A DNA stretch of 64,000 bases from Massilia glaciei. Lineage in GTDB: Bacteria; Pseudomonadota; Gammaproteobacteria; Burkholderiales; Burkholderiaceae_D. The stretch covers positions 25,586-89,585 of the forward strand of contig NZ_PXWF02000237.1 in the NCBI RefSeq assembly GCF_003011895.2. The letters are read 5' to 3'. The position numbers and the translations under genes were made by a program. Each line of letters starts with the position of its first letter. Within the stretch, counting starts at the first letter, position 1. Positions 33,463 through 42,800 of this stretch are shown here, one piece after another. The notes under the pieces were generated by a model. The model worked only from the letters and a program-made list of their open reading frames with translations, was not told the DNA's origin and did no database searches.

Positions 33463-36400
33463 TTACTGCGACAACACGCTGACGTCGTCGATGATGAACG
33501 AGGTCGCGACGGTCGAGCCTTCCACGCCGAGGAAGTAGACGCGCACGGTCTGGCCCTTGTAGGCGTTCAGGCTGAAGCTCTTCTGCACAAAAGTCGTGCC
33601 CTTGTTCAGGTTTGAGTACGTCGCCAGCGTGGCGAGCACGGCGCCGGAACTGCTGCGCACCTGTACCTTGAGCGTGTCGTAGGCGCTGGTCGTGGTCGTC
33701 TCGGCCGAGCTGACCTTGAGCCAGAAGCTCAGGTTGACGCTGGTGGCGCCCGAGGGGATCGCGATCTGCTGGTAGGCCGTATCGGTGTGCGACGCGCCGT
33801 AGCCGTTGAGCCATGCCTTGTACGAACCCGTGCGTGCCGGCTGCGAGGCGTCGTTGGTGATCACCCCGCTGGTCGCGCTCCACGATGCCGAACCCGATTC
33901 GAAACCGCCGTTGAGGATCAACTGGCTGGCGGTGCCGACGCTGAAGCTGACCGCGGTCGACAGCTTGCTGTTGCCGGCGGCGTCGAAGGCCTTGGCCGTG
34001 AGCGCGTGGGTGCCGCTGCTAAGCGTGCTTGACAAGAGCGTCATCGAATACGGCGCGGCCGTGTCCGTTCCCTTGAGCACATTGTCGACATAGAACTCGA
34101 CCTTGGAGACGCCCACATTGTCGCTGGCCGTGGCCGCGAAGGTCTGCGTGCCGCTGCTGACGCTCTGGCTGGCGGTCACGGTCGGCGCGGTGGTGTCTGC
34201 GACCGGGTTGCTGATGCTGAAGGTTTGCGCGGCCGACACGCCGATGTTGCCGGCGGCATCATAGGCGCGTGCGACGAGGCTGTGGCTGCCGTTGCCCAGG
34301 GTGGTCGAATCGAGCGTCGCCGAGTACGGCGCGGCGCTGTCGGTGGCCTTGAGCACATTGTCGACATAGAACTCGACCTTGCTGACGCCGACCGCGTCGC
34401 TCGCCGTGGCCGACAGCGTGATGGTGCCGCTGGTGCCGCTTTGGCTGGCCGTGACCGCCGGCGCCGTGGTGTCGGCGGTCGGGTTGCTGACGCTGAAGGT
34501 TTGCGTTGTCGACACGCCGACGTTGCCGGCCGCGTCGAACGCGCGCGCCACCAGGCTGTGGCTGCCGTTGGCCAGCGTGGTCGAGTCGAGCGTGACCGCG
34601 TACGGCGCGCCCGCGTCCGTTCCCTGGAGGACATTGTCGACGTAGAAGTCGACGCGCGCCACGCCGACCGCGTCGCTGGCGTTGGCCGACAGCGTGATGG
34701 TGCCGGCGGTGCCGCTCGCGGCCGCCGTGACGGCCGGGGCGGTGGTGTCGCCGCCGGTGTCGGCGGTCTGGGTCACCCAGATCGGCGCCGACCACAATAT
34801 CTTGCCGTCGCCCTGGGTCAGCTTGGCGTAGTAGAAATGTTCGCCGATGGCCGGGGTGATCGTGGTGTCGGCCGTGGCCGACAATTGGGTCACGGTGCCG
34901 TTACGGCCGGGCACGCCTTCGTAGATCACGACCGTGGCGACGGTCTGTCCGGTGGTGCTGGCGAAGTTGGCGAGCAGGTTCAGCGGGCCGCTGTTGGTGA
35001 TGCGCGAACCCATGATGTGGCCGTTCGCGGTCAGCACCAGTTGCGAGTTCTTGTCCATCGTCGCGAACACACGGCGCGCCTTGAGCGCGTCGACGAAGCT
35101 GGTGGCCGAGAGCGCCGTTCCGCTCGGAATCAAGACGCCGGTGCGGTTGGTGTACGAGGCGCCCCAGTTGGCGCAATGGTTGTCCTGGTTGGTGCTGAAG
35201 GCGACGTGGAAGCCGGCCTCGAGCGCTTTCTTGCAGCCGCTCTCGTAGGTGCTGCGGCCGGTTTCGGTCTCGGTCGTGTTGGCCGAGAAAGCCGAGGTGT
35301 TGAGCACCTCGCACAGGACCATGGCCTGGTCGCCGTCGGCCGTGTAGCCGAGCGGGATTCCGTTGACCAGGTATTGCCCGGTCGACGCTGGATGGTTGAA
35401 CTGGCCGACATAGCCGCGCTGGCGCATCGTGCTGTACAGGGCGGCGTAGTCGGTCTTGTCGGTGAAGGTGTCGCCGATCAGCTGGCCGCTGGCATTGTAT
35501 TCCCACTGCAGCAATTCGGTCGAATTGAAGATGTTGAGGTGGCCGCCGTTGTTGATCACGCCCCACTCGAGGCCGTACACGGCGAGGAAGTCAGGGTTGG
35601 CCGTGTTGAAGTCGGACGCGGCCGTGAGGCCGGACTGGAACAGGGCCTGGGCGGCGGCCGGGCTGGCCGCCGTGTTGGTCGACGAGGAGCCGTCGTACAT
35701 GTGGTTGTGCTCGCTGGTGACGAGCAGGTCGAGGCCGCGGTTCTTGGCGTAGATAAAGGCGTCGGACGGGCCGAACTCGCCGCTTTGCGGCGCGTGGCCG
35801 CTGCTGCAGCCGGCCACCGCGTCGCCGCCGTCGCTGTGGTTGGTCTGGCTGTGCAGGTTGCCCAGGATGACGGTGTACGGCAGCGAGGCCGTGGCCGGCG
35901 CGGCCATGGTGCCGATGGTGCCGCCGCCCGCCGCCTGCTTGCCGCCCTGCTTCATGGGCGTGAATTTCGGCAGCTTCGCGCTCGGCGTGGCGCCAACCGA
36001 AATCTCCCACGTTTGCTCGATGAGGTCGGCGCCGGTCGCGCCCAGCGCCTTCTCGACCGCGCCCTCGGAGGCGTCGGCGCGCGCGGCGCCGGCCGCCTCT
36101 TTCGACAGGGCCACCATGCGCACCTGGTAGATGCCGGCCGGCAGCGCGACATTGTCGACCCGGCCGTCCCAGGCCAGCTTGACGTCGACCGGCTTGGCGA
36201 ACAGGCGCTCGGCGCCGTGCCAGCGGCGCACCACCGCGCCATTCGGGCTTACCACTTCGAGGCGCCAGCTCACGTCCTGCGCCGTCTTCACATACGGGTA
36301 GTCGAACGCGAGCGTGAAAACGCGCGCTTCGCGCTGCGCCGCGCTGGTGCCGGCCGAGGCCTTGTACGGCGCGTGCAGCGACGCCTCGAACTCGCGGTGG

Positions 36401-36492
36401 TCCGCTTCGGAGGCGAAGCCGATATTGCTGGCGGTGAATGCTGCGAGCAGGATCGCCAGCCGCGGCAGGCGTTTGAATGAAGTGGTTTGCAT
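33463..36492 (-). CDS. secreted PHP-domain metallohydrolase with Ig-like repeats
   Basis: 1009 residues. A signal peptide (MQTTSFKRLPRLAILLAAFT, cleavage near GFAS) is followed by an N-terminal beta domain (to about residue 200). A PHP-type phosphoesterase domain then shows LGNLHSQTNHSDGG, SEHNHMYDG and a later FSTNQDNHCANWG, resembling CehA/McbA-type hydrolases. From about residue 575 come three near-identical Ig-like repeats of about 90 residues (DTTAPAVTA..SDAVGV..VEFYVDNVL..). A C-terminal carbohydrate-binding-like domain ends in SFIIDDVSVLSQ. It probably hydrolyses phosphate or ester bonds outside the cell, with the repeats as a spacer. The substrate is not known. Confidence 0.82.
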   Translation of the reverse strand: MQTTSFKRLPRLAILLAAFTASNIGFASEADHREFEASLHAPYKASAGTSAAQREARVFTLAFDYPYVKTAQDVSWRLEVVSPNGAVVRRWHGAERLFAKPVDVKLAWDGRVDNVALPAGIYQVRMVALSKEAAGAARADASEGAVEKALGATGADLIEQTWEISVGATPSAKLPKFTPMKQGGKQAAGGGTIGTMAAPATASLPYTVILGNLHSQTNHSDGGDAVAGCSSGHAPQSGEFGPSDAFIYAKNRGLDLLVTSEHNHMYDGSSSTNTAASPAAAQALFQSGLTAASDFNTANPDFLAVYGLEWGVINNGGHLNIFNSTELLQWEYNASGQLIGDTFTDKTDYAALYSTMRQRGYVGQFNHPASTGQYLVNGIPLGYTADGDQAMVLCEVLNTSAFSANTTETETGRSTYESGCKKALEAGFHVAFSTNQDNHCANWGASYTNRTGVLIPSGTALSATSFVDALKARRVFATMDKNSQLVLTANGHIMGSRITNSGPLNLLANFASTTGQTVATVVIYEGVPGRNGTVTQLSATADTTITPAIGEHFYYAKLTQGDGKILWSAPIWVTQTADTGGDTTAPAVTAAASGTAGTITLSANASDAVGVARVDFYVDNVLQGTDAGAPYAVTLDSTTLANGSHSLVARAFDAAGNVGVSTTQTFSVSNPTADTTAPAVTASQSGTSGTITLSATASDAVGVSKVEFYVDNVLKATDSAAPYSATLDSTTLGNGSHSLVARAYDAAGNIGVSAAQTFSISNPVADTTAPTVTASQSVSSGTQTFAATASDNVGVSKVEFYVDNVLKGTDTAAPYSMTLLSSTLSSGTHALTAKAFDAAGNSKLSTAVSFSVGTASQLILNGGFESGSASWSATSGVITNDASQPARTGSYKAWLNGYGASHTDTAYQQIAIPSGATSVNLSFWLKVSSAETTTTSAYDTLKVQVRSSSGAVLATLATYSNLNKGTTFVQKSFSLNAYKGQTVRVYFLGVEGSTVATSFIIDDVSVLSQ

Positions 36493-36867
36493 GTTGGTTT
36501 CCGATTGATCGTCGTTATTGTTATGCCAGTATTCGCCTTCTCAACATGATGAGTTGATAACGAATTGTGGCAACTATGCATGACCACAACATGACGCACT
36601 AATTCGATTTACCTTGTAAATTCATTCTTAATTGATATAAGTTGATGGAAAGAGCATGTCTTTTACTGATGGGCAATTCGACAACGGGGAGCGGGGGATG
36701 CTGGGGCGCAAGCACGGTACCGACCCGTGCTTGGCGTGGAGAAATGATATTTTTCCGTGTGTGGCGGAAATGATGAAAATGTCCAGAATTGAACATTTCC
36801 GGCTCGATATTTTTGACAATATTGCGTCGCGACGGAATGGGGTCAGACCCGGGGTCTGACCCCGGCC
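36493..36867. other. intergenic region with GGGGTCAGACCC repeats
   Basis: 375 bp without a credible gene. At 36839-36863 two inverted GGGGTC-type palindromes lie back to back (GGGGTCAGACCC then GGGGTCTGACCCC), just before the stop of the glucan synthase gene. They could fold as a terminator-like hairpin but have no T-run. The AT-rich part (36490-36660) probably carries the promoter for the PHP-domain gene on the minus strand. Confidence 0.55.
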
Positions 36868-39800
36868 TTACTCCTTGCGCACCAGTTGCAGGCGCACGTC
36901 GTGCGCGCGGCCGTCGTCGACCAGCATGATGACCCGGTCGGCCTGGTCGACGCCGTCGACCACCATGCGCGGCTCGGGGCCGGGCGTGACGGAAATCGTA
37001 TAAACGGTTTTCCGGAAGCGGTAGTCGAGCTTGAAGCCGCTCCAGCCGGCCGGCAGGTGCGGGGCCAGCGTCAGGCGGTCGGCCGCCAGGTTCACCCCGA
37101 GCAGCGACTCGATGATCAGGCGGTACATCCAGCCCGACGAGCCGGTGTACCAGCTCCAGCCGCCGCGCCCGACGTGCGGCGCCACCGCGTACACGTCGGC
37201 GGCGACCACATACGGCTCGACCTTGTAGAGCGCGCTGGCCTCGGGCGTGTCGCCGTGGCGCACCGGGTTGATCATGTTGAGCAGCTCCCACGCCTTTTCG
37301 CCGTCGCCCATTTTGGCGAACGCCATCGCGGTCCAGATCGCGGCGTGCGTGTACTGGCCGCCGTTCTCGCGCACCCCCGGCACGTAGCCGCGGATGTAGC
37401 CCGGATTGAGCTTGCCGTCGTCGAACGGCGGATCGAGCAGCTGCACCAGGCCGAAGTCGCGCCGCACCAGGCGCTGGTCGACCGCCTTCATCGCGCTGGC
37501 GGTGCGCGCCGGGTCGGCCGCGCCCGAGAGCACGCCCCAGCTTTGCGAGATCGAGTCGATCTGGCATTCGTCGTTGCTGTGCGAACCGAGCGGGGTGCCG
37601 TCGTCGAAGTAGGCGCGCCGGTACCACTGGCCGTCCCACGCGTGCTGCTCGACGTTGCGCGCCAGCGTGGCCGCCTCCTCGCGGCAGCTGGCGGCGAAGG
37701 CGGGGTCGCCGTGCAGGACCGCCACCTCGGCGAAGCGCTGCAGCACCTCGAACATGAAGAACGCCAGCCACACGCTCTCGCCCCTGCCCTCGTTGCCGAC
37801 CCGGTCCATGCCGTCGTTCCAGTCGCAGGTGCCGATCAATGGCAGCCCGTGTTCGCCGAAGCGCAGGCCGCGCTTGATGGCGCGCACGCAGTGCTCGTAC
37901 AGGTCGGCCGTGTCGCCGGTGTGCGGGAACAGGTCGTACAGCGACTCCTCGTCGTGCTTGAGCATGCGGCCCTCGAGGAACGGCGCGTGCTCGGCCAGCA
38001 CGCTGGCGTCGCCGGTGCCGACCACGTAGCGGTGCGTGGCCAGCGGCAGCCACAGGTAGTCGTCCGAACACTTGGTGCGCACCCCGCGGTCGGACGGCGG
38101 ATGCCACCAGTGCTGGACGTCGCCCTCGACGAACTGGTGCGCCGCGCACAGCAGCAGGTGCTCGCGCAGCAGGTGCGGCTCGGTGTGGATCATCGCCATC
38201 GCGTCCTGCAGCTGGTCGCGGAAGCCATACGCGCCGCCCGACTGGTAGTAGCCGCTGCGCGCCCACATGCGGCAGGCGATGGTCTGGTACATCAGCCAAC
38301 CGTTGGCCAGCACGTCGAGCGCCGGGTCGGGCGTTTCGATGCGCACCGCGCCGAGCGTGTGCTCCCAGTGCGCGCGCACCTTGGCGAACGCCTGCGCGGC
38401 CGCCCCGCTGCCGCTGTATTGTTTGATCATGCCGGTGGCGTCGGCGTTGCGCCGCCCGCCCACGCCGAGCATGAACACGAACTCGCGCTCCTGGCCCGGT
38501 TCGAGGTCGAACCCGACCTGGATCGCCGCGCACGGATCGAGCCCGGCCCCGACCTTGCCCGACAGGCGCGCGCGCGCCATCGCCGCCGGATTGGCCAGGC
38601 CGCGGTTGCGGCCGATGAATTCGGTGCGGTCGGCCGTCACCGAGCGGTTCTGCGCCTCGACGTGGAAGAAGCCCACGCGCCCGCAGAACTCGGTGTTGTA
38701 GGCGTTGCGCGCGAACAGCGCGCCGCTGACCGGATCGACCTCGGTGGTCACGTGCATCGACGACTTGGCGCGCAGGTCGCCCAGCACCCACTCGACGTAG
38801 CCGGTGGCCGACAGGCGGCGCGTGGCGTCGCTGTCGTTGCGCAGCTTGATCACCGTGTACTTGACCGAGGCGTCCATCGCGACGAAGGTGAACAGGGTGC
38901 TCTGGATGCCCTCCTCGGTGCGCTCGAACACGCTGTAGCCGAAGCCGTGGCGCGTCGTGATTTGGCTGCTTGACGGCACCGGCAGCGCGGCCGGCGACCA
39001 GAACCTGCCGCTTTGCTCGTCGCGGATGTAGAACGCCTCGCCGCTGCGGTCCGACACCGGGTCGTTGTCCCACGGGGTGAGGCGGAATTCGTGCGCGTTC
39101 TCGCTCCAGGTGTAGGCCTGCCCGCTTTCGGAGACCACGCTGCCGAAATTGGGGTTGGCCAGCACGTTGACCCATGGCGCCGGGGTGCGGGTGGCGCCGT
39201 CGGTGCGGATCACGTACTCGCGCCCGTCGGGCGTGAAGCCGCCCAGGCCGTTCTCGAGGATCAGTTCGTGTTTGACGGCCGGGATGCCGGCGCGCGCCTG
39301 CCAGGCCGGCACCCGCTGCTCGGGCGCCAGCGGCGCCAGCGGCGCCAGCTTGGGCGGCGCCAACGTGCCGCGCTTGATCTGCTCGGCCAGCGTGCCGCGG
39401 CTGTCGGACACGATCGCGCGCGCCACCGACTGCATCAGCACCCGGTCCTCGTTCGAGATCTGGTCGAGCAGGCGCACGAAGATCCCGCCCGGCCGGTCGA
39501 TCGCCTGGGCGTCGATGCCGGAGGCGATCAGGCCCATGATCTGGTCGTGCAGCAGCTGGCGGTAGCCCGACTGGTCCTCGTACCAGATCACCAGGTCGAC
39601 CACCAGTCCCTTGAGGCGCCAGTACGCGTGCGCCTGCACCATCTGGCGCGCCAGCTCCATGTTGGCCGGGTCCTTGATCTGCATGAGCACGATCGGCAGG
39701 TCGCCCGAGATGGCGTAGGCCCACAGGCCCGACTGGCCGCGCTGGTTGCGGATCAAAACCGACGGATCGGCGCGCAGCGCCGCGTTCGGATAGATCACGG

Positions 39801-42800
39801 CGCTCGCCAGGCGGCTGTAAAGCTGGGCGTCGGACTCGCTCGCGTTGAGCTGGCGCAGCACCACCTGGCTGTGGGTCCAGGCCAGTTCGAACACGCGGTC
39901 GGCCAGGTTGCGGTCCTGGTATTTGTCGATCAGGTGCAGCGCGCCCTCGCGCGTCTCGGTCATGCCGGTGACCACGTCGAGCGTGACGACCTGGTCGGGC
40001 GCGAGCGTGACGCGGTAGCGGATCGCCACCACCGGATCGAGCACCGAGCCCTCGGCGCCGGCCAGCGGGCCCGGCTCGCGCAGCGCCTGCGGCGCCAGCG
40101 TGCTGTTGGTGCGGCCCAGGAACTGGCTGCGGCTGGTCTCGAACGAGGCGTCGAGCAGCACGCCGTCGTGCACCGTCATCAGGTGCAGCAGCCACGGCAT
40201 CTGCTCGTCCTTGGTACGCGGGCGGCGCGTGCACAGGATGGCGTTCTCGTTGCGTAGGATTTCGGTTTGCACGAACAATTTGCTGAACGCCGGATGGGCC
40301 GAGTCGGCCGCCGCCGGCGCCATCACCACCTCGGCGTAGCTGGTGAACTCGATCGAGCGCGTCACATTCGAGGTGTTGGTGATGCGGGTGCGCCGCATCT
40401 CGATGTCGTCCTCGGGCGAGACCACGACCTCGGTGTAGAGGTCGAGGCCGCGGTCGTGGCGCCGGAATTCGGCGCGCCCCTCGCTGAAGATGGCCTCGTA
40501 TTTGTTCGGCTCGACCAGGGTCGGCTGGTAGGTGGTGGACCAGAACTGGCCATCGACGACGTCGCGCACGTAGCAGAAATTGCCCCAGTTGTCGGAGGTC
40601 GCGTCCTCGCGCCAGCGCGTCACGGCCAGGTCCTTCCAGCGGCTGTAGCTGCCGCCGGCGCTGGTGACCATGACGTGGTAACGCCCGTTCGAGAGCAGCT
40701 GCACCTCGGGCTGCGCGGTGCTGGTGTGGCCCACGATCCGCATCGGCAGCACCGACTCGGGCGGCGTCTCGCGCAGGCCGGCGGCGTCGTCGCCGTGCGA
40801 GCGCACCGCGCCCACCTTGGGCACCCGCTCCTGCAGCACCAGCAGGGTGGCCTGCATCTGCGGGTCGGACTCGAAGCGGCGCTGCATCGGGCGCCCGTGC
40901 AGCAGGTAGCTCAGGGCCAGGAAGCCCATGCCCTGGTGGTGCGCCATGAACGAGCGGACCACGGCGAAATTCTGGCCGCGCGGCAGGCGCGCCGTTGTGT
41001 AGTCGATCGCCTCGTAGAAGCCGTACTTGCCCATGAAGCCGAGTTGCGCCATCCGTTCGAGGTTGGCGCAGGCGGCGTCGGGGTCCACCATCAGGCTGAG
41101 CATGCTGGCGTAGGGCGCGACCACGAGGTCGTCGGCCAGGCCGCGTTTGAGGCCCGTGCCCGGCACCCCGAACGCGCGGTACTGGTAATTGAGGTTGGCG
41201 TCGGTGGTGTTGTAGCCGGACTCGGAGATCCCCCACGGCACATCGCGCTGGCGCCCGTATTCGATCTGCGCGGCGACCACCCCGCGGTAGGTCTGGTCGA
41301 GCAGCGTGTTCGAATAGTTCGGCATGACCAGCAGCGGCATCAGGTACTCGAACATCGAGCCGCTCCACGACAGCAGCATCTGTTCGCCGCCGATCACGCA
41401 CAACTGGCGTCCCAGCGCGAACCAGTGCTCCTGCGGGAACTGGCCCTGGGCGATGCCCACAAAACTGCACAGGCGCACCTCGGAGGCGAGCAGGTCGTAG
41501 TAGCTGGCGTCGAGCCGGCGGTCGGTCACGTTGTAGCCGATCGCAAGCAGGTTGGTCGTGGGGTTGTACATGAAACCGAACTCCATGCGCGCCAGCGCGC
41601 CCGCGCGCTCGGCCAGTTGCGCCAGCGCGGCCATGCGTTCGCGCGCGCGCGCGCTGCCCAGCGCCACCAGTTGGTGCAGCGCCTGCTGGCGCTCGCGCTC
41701 GCTCGGCGCGAGGTCGGAGCCGGGGCTGGCCATCAGGTCGAAGGCGGCCAGTTCGCGCAGCGTCGGCATGCGCGTCAGGCTCGAGTCGACCAAGTCCTGC
41801 TGGTCGGCCTCCATCCACGGCGCCAGCTCGATCAGTTCGGCGCGCGCCTCGCGGCACTGGGCGGCGAGCTTGTCGGCCCACTCGCGCAGCGCCGGTTCGG
41901 GCGCGGGGCCGAGCACGGCCGTCAAGGCGTCGGCGCACTCGCACAGGCGCGCCAGCGCCGTGTTCATGCCGGGCAGCGTGCCGGCGTCCGCCAGGCGCTC
42001 GGGCGCGAGCTGCTTGCGCATCGCCTCGAGCGCGGCGGCCACGCCGGGGCCGGCGTCGGTCGCGTGCTCGGCCACCACGCCGAGCGTGATGGCGATGCCG
42101 TCGAGCCGGTGGCGCGGGCCGATCGGCTGGTCGGCCAGCCCGGCCAAGCCGGGGGCCAGCGTGATCAGGTGGCCGGCCAGGTTGCCGCTGTCGACCGCCG
42201 ACACGTAGCGCGGATGCAGCGGCGCCAGCGTCTGGGTGTCGTACCAGTTGTAAAAGTGGCCCTGGTGGCGCTCCATGCGCTCCATGGTGGCGAAGGTGTT
42301 CCCGGTGCGCGCGATGAGCTGGCGCAGGCCGATGAAACCGAAATCCCAGGCCGTCAGGTTGGCCAGCAGCGACATCCCGATGTTGGTCGGCGAGGTGCGG
42401 TGCGCGACCACGTGCACCGGATGCTCCTGCATGTTATCGGGCGGAAGATGGTTGTCCCCGGCGCCCACGAAGTCCTCGAAGAAGCGCCAGGTCTTGCGCG
42501 CCAGCGCCTGCAAAAACACGGTCTGCGGGGAGGTCAGCTTGGACGCCGCGCGCGATTGCGGAAGGCTGATCCACCATGCCATCGCCGGCGCGCAGAACCA
42601 CAGCAGCAAGATCACGGCGGCCGCCGGCAGCGCCGACGGGTTGATGAGCCACAGCCCGAGCGCGGTGCCCGCCGCCAACGCGGGCGAGAACCACATGTCG
42701 GCCAGGTTGCGCGGCAGCGAGCCGCTGGCGGGGGCGATGCCCGAGGCGCGCCAGGCCAGCAAGTGGCGGCGCGAGGCCAGCATGCGCCAGCCGGTGCGCA

